Below, piece by piece: positions 6,054 to 12,505 of a stretch of 12,960 nucleotides of DNA. Where the stretch lies: contig CAKUEZ010000058.1 of assembly GCA_934646965.1 (NCBI GenBank), positions 1-12,960 on the forward strand. The letters run 5' to 3'. A model generated the notes under the pieces. It worked only from the letters and a program-made list of their open reading frames with translations, made no database searches and was not told the DNA's origin. Both the position numbers and the translations under genes were made by a program. The number at the start of each line of letters is the position of its first letter. Position 1 is the stretch's first letter. The DNA is from an uncultured Collinsella sp. GTDB taxonomy: Bacteria > Actinomycetota > Coriobacteriia > Coriobacteriales > Coriobacteriaceae.

Positions 6054-6092
6054 CGCGCCGCCACTCGCAATTAAAGCGGGACGCGCGGCGCG
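6054..6092 (-). other. Intercistronic hairpin between argJ and argB
   Basis: CGCGCCGC (6054-6061) and GCGGCGCG (6085-6092) are exact reverse complements with a 23-nt loop in the 81-bp gap. There is no T-run on either strand, so termination is unlikely. Such GC stems often affect mRNA decay or processing. Confidence 0.4.
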
Positions 6093-6100
6093 CCTGGAGT

Positions 6101-7369
6101 CTAGGAACGGTAGTCGCCGTTGATGGAGATGTACTCATGCGTGAGGTCGCAGGTCCAGACGGTCGTCGCCGCGTCGCCCGCGCCCAAGTCGGCCGAGATC
6201 ACAATCTCGGTCGCCTCGAAACGTCGTAGGGCCTCGTCCTCATCGAAGGGAACGGTCAGGCCGTCGCGGCAGACAGGCATACCCATCATGTCGATGGAAA
6301 CGTCTTCCTGATTAAACTTCACGCCGCACTTGCCCAGCGCCATGGCAACACGACCCCAGTTGCAATCGTGACCGGCAATGCAGGTCTTGACGAGCGGCGA
6401 GTTGGCAACGGCACGGGCGGCGATATCGGCCTCCTCGTCGTTGAGGGCGCCGGTAACATTGACCGTCACGAGCTTGGACGCACCCTCGCCGTCGGCGGCG
6501 ATGTTGCGCGCCAGGCTCTCGCATACCTCGTGTACGGCAAAGGCCAGCTCGTCAAAGGCGTCGGTGCCCTCGACGATGGGCTCGACATCTGCGGCAGCAG
6601 CGCCGGAGGCGAGCATGATGCATGTGTCGTTAGTCGAGGTGTCGGAATCGACCGTCACCTTATTGAAAGTCTGCTTAACGGTCGAGAGCAGCAAGGCGTG
6701 GAGCGCCGCCGGCTCGACGGGGGCATCGGTGGTGATGACCGAGATCATGGTGGCCATGTTGGGCATGATCATGCCCGAGCCCTTGCACATACCGCCCACC
6801 GTGTAGGCATTGCCCGCATGGCCCGCGGCCTCGCTGCGATAGCGCACGGCATACTCCTTGGAGTGGGTATCGGTCGTCATGATGGCGCGGGCGGCGTCGA
6901 CGCCACCGTTGGCGGAGAGCGCCTCGTAAGCGGCAGGAACGGCCGTCTCGAACGTGTCGATCGGCAGGATCTGGCCAATCACGCCCGTAGAGGCAACCAG
7001 GATCTGCTGAGGCTCGCAGCCGATGACCTGAGAAGCGATATTGCAGGTCTCGCGTGCGCAAGCAAGGCCCGTCTCACCCGTAGCCGCATTAGCGTTACCG
7101 GAGTTAACCGAAATGCCGGCGATGATGCCATAGCCCTTATCGGCACCGCCCAGATTGGCGCGGCTCACCTGCACGGGTGCTGCGCAAAAGCGGTTGGTGG
7201 TAAACACACCGGCGCCGGGACAGGGCTTGTCGGGAACGACGAGCGCATAATCCAGACGCTCGGGATTCTTGCGAAAACCCGCATGGATGCCCGCAGCCTT
7301 AAAGCCAGCTGCCGCCGTAACGCCGCCCTCGACGGCGCGGATCTTGATATCGAACTTCTCTGCATTCAT
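6101..7369 (-). CDS. argJ: Bifunctional glutamate N-acetyltransferase / ornithine acetyltransferase
   Basis: Transfers the acetyl group from N-acetylornithine to glutamate, regenerating acetylglutamate. Bifunctional members also make acetylglutamate from acetyl-CoA. It has 422 residues, close to the usual 390-410. The self-cleavage site is intact: KGSGMIMPNMATM at 196-208, with T207 the nucleophile exposed after cleavage between A206 and T207 into alpha and beta chains. Other family marks are STGVIG (127-132), DSDTSTNDT (241-249), GHDCNWGR (333-340) and the C-terminal NGDYRS. ATG 7369 is the only in-frame start near AAGGAG (7386-7381). That ribosome site is 11 bases away, longer than for its neighbours. 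A terminator-like hairpin precedes the gene. With ArgJ present, ArgE and ArgA are not needed for the cycle. Whether it is mono- or bifunctional cannot be read from sequence. Confidence 0.95.
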   Translation of the reverse strand: MNAEKFDIKIRAVEGGVTAAAGFKAAGIHAGFRKNPERLDYALVVPDKPCPGAGVFTTNRFCAAPVQVSRANLGGADKGYGIIAGISVNSGNANAATGETGLACARETCNIASQVIGCEPQQILVASTGVIGQILPIDTFETAVPAAYEALSANGGVDAARAIMTTDTHSKEYAVRYRSEAAGHAGNAYTVGGMCKGSGMIMPNMATMISVITTDAPVEPAALHALLLSTVKQTFNKVTVDSDTSTNDTCIMLASGAAAADVEPIVEGTDAFDELAFAVHEVCESLARNIAADGEGASKLVTVNVTGALNDEEADIAARAVANSPLVKTCIAGHDCNWGRVAMALGKCGVKFNQEDVSIDMMGMPVCRDGLTVPFDEDEALRRFEATEIVISADLGAGDAATTVWTCDLTHEYISINGDYRS

Positions 7370-7395
7370 CGTCTTTACGACTCCTTATATCAAAC

Positions 7396-7475
7396 AAAAA
7401 ACGGGCATCGATTAGAACGCCACGCTAGCCGCAATCACTAGACCAGCTTAAAAGTGGCGCCCCACTCGATGCCCG
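7396..7475 (-). terminator. Terminator-like hairpin inside the operon, between argC and argJ
   Basis: On the minus strand a perfect 10-bp stem, CGGGCATCGA on one side (top strand 7402-7411) and TCGATGCCCG on the other (7466-7475), is followed by six T (7401-7396). An inner 6-bp stem, CGCCAC (7418-7423) with GTGGCG (7454-7459), is nested in it. It ends 9 bp before the argJ ribosome site. It could be a partial terminator setting the argC:argJ ratio, or an attenuator. I see no T-box motif, and the 134-bp gap is too short for one. Confidence 0.75.
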
Positions 7476-7503
7476 ACTACCAAATCGTTAGCAATCGAAT
7501 GTG

Positions 7504-8574
7504 CTACACCGGGCACGCCACTGTGGGCAAGCCTCGTCGCTCGTCAAATCCAAAGACGATATTGGCGCACTGGACCGCCTGGCCCGCAGCGCCCTTGCAC
7601 AGATTATCGATGGCACCCGTCGCCACCAGCACGCCCGCGCGCTTGTTGAGCGCAAGGCCGATCTGGGCGGCGTTGGTGCCAACGACCGAGGCCGTCTTGG
7701 GCTGCTGGCCGGCATCGAGCACGCGCACGAAGGTGCGACCGGCGTAGAACTGCTTGTAATGGTCGACGACGTCCTCAATCGTCAGACTGTCGAGGGCCTG
7801 CGGCGCGAGCGGCAGCGTCACCGTGGAGAGCAGGCCGCGCTTAAGCGGTGCCAGATGCGGAGTAAAGACAATACGATCGGTCAGGCCAAGGATTTGCTCA
7901 ATCTCGGGCGTATGGCGATGCTTACCCACGCCATAAGCCTCCAGATTCTCGTCCGCGCTGCAAAAATGCGTACGGGCGTTGCAGGACTTTCCGGCACCCG
8001 TCACGCCGCTGATGGCGTCGACGATCACGGGGCCGCCCTGGGCAACCCAACCGGCGCGCACGGAAGGCGCGGCAGCAAGGCTCGTCGCGGTGGGATAGCA
8101 GCCGGCGCAGGCGACCAGCACGGACTTGCCGTCGGCATGGTCGGATGCGGCGGTCTCCAGGTCCTGGCAGAACAGCTCGGGAAGGCCAAAGGCGCGCGTC
8201 TTGAGTAGCTCGGGGCTCGTGTGCTCGGCGGCATACCAAGCCTCAAACACGGCCGGATCGCTCAGGCGGTAATCGGCCGATAGGTCAAAGCAGGAAACGC
8301 CCGCTGTGAGCAGCGCGGGCACCTGTGCCATGGCCGCGGTGTGCGGCACGGCCAAGAAAACGGCGTCGCAGGATTTAAGCTCGGGCGCGTCGTGCGTCGT
8401 AAAGACAAGGTCGCTTACGTCGGCGAAGCTCGGATACACCGCGGACAGCGGCTGGCCGGCATCGGCGTTGGACGTGATGGCGACAAGTTCAAACTCGGGA
8501 TGGCCGAGCACGAGGCGAATGAGCTCGGCACCGGCATATCCTGCCGCACCGACGATTCCAACCTTGAGGGACAT
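7504..8574 (-). CDS. argC: N-acetyl-gamma-glutamyl-phosphate reductase
   Basis: NADPH-dependent reductase turning N-acetylglutamyl phosphate into the semialdehyde, the step between ArgB and ArgD. It has 356 residues, the size of the long (about 345-residue) type 1 family. The N-terminal dinucleotide loop is GAAGYAGAEL (9-18). The catalytic cysteine is C159 in CAGCYPTA. GVTGAGKS and the RHTPEI histidine motif follow, then FTPHLAPLKRG. ATG 8574 has AAGGAG (8586-8581) six bases upstream. It is the first gene of the operon, under two ARG-box-like operators about 85-120 bp upstream. The stop at 7504 is followed by 134 bp with a terminator-like hairpin before argJ. Confidence 0.96.
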   Translation of the reverse strand: MSLKVGIVGAAGYAGAELIRLVLGHPEFELVAITSNADAGQPLSAVYPSFADVSDLVFTTHDAPELKSCDAVFLAVPHTAAMAQVPALLTAGVSCFDLSADYRLSDPAVFEAWYAAEHTSPELLKTRAFGLPELFCQDLETAASDHADGKSVLVACAGCYPTATSLAAAPSVRAGWVAQGGPVIVDAISGVTGAGKSCNARTHFCSADENLEAYGVGKHRHTPEIEQILGLTDRIVFTPHLAPLKRGLLSTVTLPLAPQALDSLTIEDVVDHYKQFYAGRTFVRVLDAGQQPKTASVVGTNAAQIGLALNKRAGVLVATGAIDNLCKGAAGQAVQCANIVFGFDERRGLPTVACPV

Positions 8575-8658
8575 ATCTAACTCCTTGTCTGCAGTTTATG
8601 CACCGGCGCGCATCCCGCAGCCGTCGTTATGAGATGGATTGAAACTTTAGCACCAAAA

Positions 8659-8676
8659 GATGCATATATACGCAAA
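8659..8676 (-). promoter_or_regulatory. ARG-box-like operator, proximal to argC
   Basis: TGCAT (8661-8665), four A/T bases and ACGCA (8670-8674) form an inverted repeat with a single mispaired position. This is the layout of the ArgR box (18 bp, arms TGAAT-N4-ATTCA in E. coli) with GCAT-type arms. The centre is exactly 21 bp from the next box. Binding by ArgR with arginine is inferred. Confidence 0.65.
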
Positions 8677-8679
8677 TCT

Positions 8680-8697
8680 TTTGCATATTCATGCATT
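8680..8697 (-). promoter_or_regulatory. ARG-box-like operator, distal to argC
   Basis: TGCAT (8682-8686), four bases and ATGCA (8691-8695) give perfect 5-bp arms. With the first box this leaves a 3-bp gap between two 18-bp sites, the classical spacing for one ArgR hexamer on a double operator. I could not assign a convincing -35/-10 pair. An A/T-only TATATA within the proximal box may be part of the promoter. Confidence 0.68.
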
Positions 8698-8733
8698 GAA
8701 ACAAACCGGACACATTCGCTCGAAGGAATTGAC

Positions 8734-8795
8734 AAATAAAAGCGGGCCCCACATCGCCCAGTGCGCTTTGCGGCGCTATTGCAATGTGGGGCCCG
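8734..8795 (-). terminator. Intrinsic terminator of the ECF / split-barrel operon
   Basis: Perfect 12-bp stem CGGGCCCCACAT (8743-8754) with ATGTGGGGCCCG (8784-8795) around a 29-nt loop holding a further small stem. On the minus strand it is followed by CTTTTATTTG (8742-8733). It lies 44 bp after the last operon gene and insulates the arg promoter region. Confidence 0.88.
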
Positions 8796-8839
8796 TTGCG
8801 TGCGGAAATTTGATTTGTTGAGGTTAGCGGAGGACTCGC

Positions 8840-9250
8840 CTAGAGCTCGACCGGCACCCATTCGTCGTGGTTGCAGATGAAGGCCTCCGGCTCCTCGACG
8901 CTAAAGAAGACGAGGGTGGGGTCGCCTGCGCCATCGTAGTGCTCGCCTAGGCGCTCCAGATGCTTCCATCCGGCCTCGCGCATATCGGGAGCAGCCCGGT
9001 CGTCCAGACCCGCATGCCCGCGCAAGATGAGCCAGCCGTGACCCGGCCACCAGCTCGTGGCCTCAAAGCGCTGATTCTGCAGCAGCTCCTGCCACACGTC
9101 CTTGGTGCGCGCCGTCACAAACCACAGCTTGCCGTCCTGGATCTGCGCAAACGAGAACGGACGCACATGCGGCTGCCCGTCCACGCTCGTCGCCAGATAC
9201 CACGCCGGTACCGACGTCAGATACTCCAGCACCGTATTCAATCCGTCCAC
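8840..9250 (-). CDS. Pyridoxamine 5'-phosphate oxidase family (FMN-binding split barrel) protein, paralog B
   Basis: 136 residues, a normal size for single-domain split-barrel flavin proteins of the putative PNPOx group, which form dimers with FMN at the interface. The true substrate is unknown. The GTG at 9250 is chosen because AGGAGG lies four bases upstream and the alignment with its neighbour begins there. The frame is open to 9466, but that extension overlaps the upstream gene and has no ribosome site. Shared motifs with paralog A are PAWYLAT (15-21), VRPFSFA (29-35), DGKLWF.T (39-46), KDVW.EL (50-56), REAG.KH (91-97), FFSV (115-118) and a terminal EL. It lies 73 bp after paralog A and is the last gene before the terminator. 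It is unlikely to be true PdxH, which is longer and carries a C-terminal substrate motif not seen here. Confidence 0.85.
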   Translation of the reverse strand: MDGLNTVLEYLTSVPAWYLATSVDGQPHVRPFSFAQIQDGKLWFVTARTKDVWQELLQNQRFEATSWWPGHGWLILRGHAGLDDRAAPDMREAGWKHLERLGEHYDGAGDPTLVFFSVEEPEAFICNHDEWVPVEL

Positions 9251-9323
9251 GTTTCCTCCTGCCACTATATTTTTGGGTCGGGGGTAGCTAAAATAGCCCC
9301 GTCTCAAATTAGCTGCCCTAGGG

Positions 9324-9770
9324 TTAAAGCTCCAGATGCTCTTCGCTGCCGTCGATATCGCAGAAGCGGGCGGCAATATTGCGGACCGAGAAGAACGCGA
9401 GGCGACCGTCGTTGGCGCTCTCGTGATCTTCGCCAATACCCACCATGTGCTTAAAGCCGGCCTCACGCACCCGATCGCTTACGACAGCGTCGTCCTCAAG
9501 CGCGGCTTCGCCAGTCAGCACGATCCAGCACTCCCCCGGCTTCCAGCCCGAAACCTCAAACTTGGGATTCGCGGTGAGCTCCGCCCACACGTCCTTATCG
9601 CGCGACGTGCAGAACCACAGCTTGCCGTCGTCGACCATAGCAAACGAGAACGGCCTCACGCGGGGCTGACGCCCGTCAGTCACATCGGTCGTGGCGAGAT
9701 ACCACGCCGGAATACGCCTGAGGTACGAGCAGGCGCGCTCAAGGTGAGCCGTGTGTTCGATGTCGGTCAT
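9324..9770 (-). CDS. Pyridoxamine 5'-phosphate oxidase family (FMN-binding split barrel) protein, paralog A
   Basis: 148 residues, a single split-barrel domain. Motifs are PAWYLAT (21-27), VRPFSFA (38-44), DGKLWFCTS (48-56), KDVWAEL (59-65), REAGFKH (102-108) and FFSV (127-130). It is clearly a tandem paralog of the next gene, colinear with it along the barrel. Differences are a 12-residue N-terminal lead and a different central loop, GWKPGECWIVL against WWPGHGWLIL. ATG 9770 is preceded by AAAGGGG at 5-bp spacing. It follows ecfT by only 30 bp and is almost certainly cotranscribed with the ECF transporter, which points to a flavin or other vitamin-linked role. Catalytic activity cannot be inferred: similar proteins range from flavin reductases to flavin carriers and nitroimidazole-inactivating NimA types. 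Confidence 0.86.
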   Translation of the reverse strand: MTDIEHTAHLERACSYLRRIPAWYLATTDVTDGRQPRVRPFSFAMVDDGKLWFCTSRDKDVWAELTANPKFEVSGWKPGECWIVLTGEAALEDDAVVSDRVREAGFKHMVGIGEDHESANDGRLAFFSVRNIAARFCDIDGSEEHLEL

Positions 9771-9800
9771 AGGGACCCCTTTCCTGCGCTCAAATTGCGC

Positions 9801-10601
9801 CTAAACAATCTGAAGGTTGATGACGGCAACGCACACGAGCAGCAGCGCTACCGCCACCGCAGCAAACGCATCCCCGCGGCCAAACGCAAGCGTATGCAGG
9901 CGCGTGCGTCCCTGCTCACCGTGATAGCAGCGCGCGTCCATAGCGGCAGAGAGCGTCTCAGCATGACGAAACACGCCCGTGAACAGCGGAATCGCCACGC
10001 TAGCGAGCATACGTACGCCGCCGAGCGGACCGCCCGTCACGCGCGCACCGCGACTTGCCTGCGCGTCCGCCGTCTGCTTCATCTCGGTGGCAAACTGCGG
10101 CATAAAGCGCAGCGCGATACCCATAATCATGCCGAGCTCGTGCGCGGGAAGTCCCACGCGTGCAAACGGCGCGAGCAGGCGCTCAAAGCCCGCAGTGAGG
10201 TCAAGCGTCGGCGTGGTGAGCGTAATGGAGCTCATGCCGGCCATCATCAAGGTCAAGCGGCACGCCGTAAAGATGGCAGAGCGCAGCGAGCCCTCGCTTA
10301 TCTGCAAAAAGCCGAGCTGCCACAGAATGCGCCCGGCGTGATCGGTAAACAGGCTGAGCACCGCGACCACCACGACGATCCCCAGCAGCGGTGCCATCGA
10401 CGATAGGACACGGCGTAACGGCACCCGAGACACGGTATAGATCAGGACAACGAAGGCCGCCACCGGAAGCAAGCCGCGGAAGCTGTTGACCGTGAGCGTC
10501 GTAATCAGGAACACGAAACCCAAAAGCAACTTGGTACGCGGATCCAGACGGTGGATTGCGCTATCGCCGGGATAGTAGCTGCCAAACGAAAACGCCTCCA
10601 T
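9801..10601 (-). CDS. ecfT: Energy-coupling factor transporter transmembrane protein EcfT
   Basis: T component of an ECF vitamin/metal importer: a membrane protein that links the two ATPase domains to the S component. It has 266 residues, the normal size, with several hydrophobic spans (about 24-58, 69-86, 111-125, 155-166 and a C-terminal one at 243-263). N-terminal HRLDPRTKLL (17-26) is the usual EcfT opening. The two coupling-helix motifs normally written A-R-G are present in variant form: AQASRGA (180-186) and AMDARCYHG (220-228). The ATG at 10601 shares one base with the ATPase stop (TAATG), so translation is probably coupled. Confidence 0.93.
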   Translation of the reverse strand: MEAFSFGSYYPGDSAIHRLDPRTKLLLGFVFLITTLTVNSFRGLLPVAAFVVLIYTVSRVPLRRVLSSMAPLLGIVVVVAVLSLFTDHAGRILWQLGFLQISEGSLRSAIFTACRLTLMMAGMSSITLTTPTLDLTAGFERLLAPFARVGLPAHELGMIMGIALRFMPQFATEMKQTADAQASRGARVTGGPLGGVRMLASVAIPLFTGVFRHAETLSAAMDARCYHGEQGRTRLHTLAFGRGDAFAAVAVALLLVCVAVINLQIV

Positions 10602-12505
10602 TAGCAGCCCTCCTCTCGCGCTGCCGTCTCAGATTTGGCCTTGTCTACGGCACTTGAAACACCATCCGAGCGACCGATCAGCAAGTCCGCCAACTCGTCG
10701 GCCAACGACCCAACCGTATAGAGCCCGCCGCAGCGCAGCGGTACGCCGGCCTCCGTAAGCGCCAACGCCATGCGCTGGGCAGCGGGAACACCCAGGCCGA
10801 TCGACTTGAGCTCATCCGCGTGCGCAAACACCTGCGCGGGCGCGCCTTCGGCAAACACCGCGCCTTCGTTCATCACGACGATGCGGTCGCAGCAATTGGC
10901 CAGGTCATCCATGCTATGCGAGACCATAACAACGGTCAGGCCCTCGCGGTGAAGTCGATCGATGAGCTCCAGGAAATCCCTGCGCGCCGCCGGATCGAGC
11001 CCTGCCATGGGCTCATCGAGCACCAAAACCTCGGGCTCCATGGCGAGCACGCCGGCAAACGCCACACGACGCTGCTGTCCGCCCGAAAGCTCAAAGGGGC
11101 TCTTCTCCCCCACCGTGGCTAGGTCGAGGCCCACGCGCGCAAGCGACGACGCAACACGGCGGGCAACTTCGTCCTGCGACAGGCCAAGGTTGTGCGGACC
11201 GAACGCCACGTCCTGCGCCACGGTCTCGGCAAACAGCTGACGCTCGGGATACTGAAATACCACGCCGACCTTAGCCTTAACCGCGGCAGCGTCTTTCTTC
11301 TGCGACAGGTCGAGCCCCAGCGCGCGAACGGTTCCCTCCTGGGGGCAAATCAGGCCGTTGAGGTGCTGGACCAGCGTCGACTTGCCCGAACCGGTATGGC
11401 CCGCAAGGCCCAGGAACTCGCCGCGACGCACCGTCAAAGACACATCGCGCAGTGCCCACGGACTGCTAGGGTCGTTGCCCCAGAGGGCCTGTTTGTTCGA
11501 TTTGCCCGCAGTGTCCGAGCACTTGTGCCAACGACGACGCTCGCGAGCGCTCAACGAATAGCTGCACGAAACATGAGAAAGTTCGATAACGGGGTCCGAG
11601 GCGTCGAACTCATCGGTCGTGGCGGATTCGACGGCAACGGCATCCGAGCGCAGCGGCAAAGAGCGCATCGCAGGATTCGTTATGCGCCGCTCGGAATAAA
11701 CACGCGAGATTTCGACGACCATGTCCGCCTCGCGCACCTGCGCGTGAACGGGCACGCCCTTCGCACGAAGCGCCATGCCCAAACGGCACGACTCCGGCAT
11801 GTCCAGGTTGAGCCGCGCGAGCTCGTCCGCCCGCGTCAAAATCTCGTCGGGCGTGCCGAGCATGGCAACGCGGCCCGCCTGAAACACGGCAACACGATCG
11901 GCCTCCGCAGCCTCTTCCATAAAGTGCGTAATCATCACGATGGTCATGCCACGGTCATGGAGCGCGCGGCAGGCCTTCATAAGGCCCTTGCGTCCGCGCG
12001 GATCGAGCATCGAGGAGGCCTCGTCCAAAATGAGCACGCGCGGCTCCATGGCGAGCACGCCGGCAAGCGCCACGCGTTGCTTTTGTCCGCCCGAGAGGGC
12101 ATGGGTCTCGTGGCGCTCAAAGCCCACCAGACCCACGGCCTTCAGCACCTCGCGCACGCGCTGCGCAATCTGGACCGATTCCACCCCAAGGTTTTCAGGA
12201 CCAAACGCAACATCGTCCTCGACGAGCGTCGCGACGAGCTGGTCGTCCGGGTTCTGAAACACCATACCCGCGGTCGAGCGGATGTCATAGACCAGCTCGG
12301 GGTCGGACGCATCCATGCCGTTAACGCGCACCGTTCCCGCGTCGGGCTGCAGCAGCGCATTCAGATGTTTGGCAAACGTCGACTTGCCCGACCCGTTGCC
12401 ACCAAGGATGCAGAAAAACTCGCCATCCTTAATGCTCAGATCGATGCCGTCGAGCGCCCGAGCGGCACCGTCATAGCTAAAGGAAACGCCCCGACACTCA
12501 ATCAT
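10601..12505 (-). CDS. ecfA: Fused ECF transporter ATPase, EcfA1-EcfA2 in one chain
   Basis: ABC ATPase that powers the ECF importer. Most species encode EcfA1 and EcfA2 separately (about 280 residues each); here 634 residues hold both. Domain 1: Walker A GGNGSGKST (35-43), Q84, LSGGQ (137-141), Walker B LILDEAS with D161/E162, H194. Domain 2: Walker A GHTGSGKST (369-377), Q418, LSGGQ (473-477), Walker B LVLDEP with D497/E498, H530. DEASSMLDP in domain 1 and DEPMAGLDP in domain 2 match A1 and A2 types, so both sites look active. Each half keeps its C-terminal small subdomain. A linker of about 50 residues joins them. A basic insertion of about 30 residues (about 318-348) interrupts the start of domain 2 before WALRDVSL. 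The ATG at 12505 overlaps the S-component stop by 4 nt (ATGA). Confidence 0.95.
   Translation of the reverse strand: MIECRGVSFSYDGAARALDGIDLSIKDGEFFCILGGNGSGKSTFAKHLNALLQPDAGTVRVNGMDASDPELVYDIRSTAGMVFQNPDDQLVATLVEDDVAFGPENLGVESVQIAQRVREVLKAVGLVGFERHETHALSGGQKQRVALAGVLAMEPRVLILDEASSMLDPRGRKGLMKACRALHDRGMTIVMITHFMEEAAEADRVAVFQAGRVAMLGTPDEILTRADELARLNLDMPESCRLGMALRAKGVPVHAQVREADMVVEISRVYSERRITNPAMRSLPLRSDAVAVESATTDEFDASDPVIELSHVSCSYSLSARERRRWHKCSDTAGKSNKQALWGNDPSSPWALRDVSLTVRRGEFLGLAGHTGSGKSTLVQHLNGLICPQEGTVRALGLDLSQKKDAAAVKAKVGVVFQYPERQLFAETVAQDVAFGPHNLGLSQDEVARRVASSLARVGLDLATVGEKSPFELSGGQQRRVAFAGVLAMEPEVLVLDEPMAGLDPAARRDFLELIDRLHREGLTVVMVSHSMDDLANCCDRIVVMNEGAVFAEGAPAQVFAHADELKSIGLGVPAAQRMALALTEAGVPLRCGGLYTVGSLADELADLLIGRSDGVSSAVDKAKSETAAREEGC

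Noticed and set aside
6368..7441. 357-codon plus-strand frame over argJ
   Set aside because: Antisense shadow of a well-supported enzyme gene.
7370..7503. T-box or other known riboswitch in the argC-argJ gap
   Set aside because: No T-box consensus, and 134 bp is too short for the full structure; only a terminator-like hairpin is visible.
9280..9302. Terminator between the two split-barrel genes
   Set aside because: A GGGG/CCCC plus GCTA/TAGC stem exists, but it has a 2-nt bulge and no T-run on the coding strand.
9251..9466. N-terminal extension of split-barrel paralog B by 72 residues
   Set aside because: It overlaps the upstream gene's coding region and has no ribosome site, while the GTG at 9250 has AGGAGG just upstream.
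9336..10406. 356-codon plus-strand frame over ecfT and the first split-barrel gene
   Set aside because: Antisense shadow crossing two real genes and their intergenic gap; arginine/histidine-rich with no domain.
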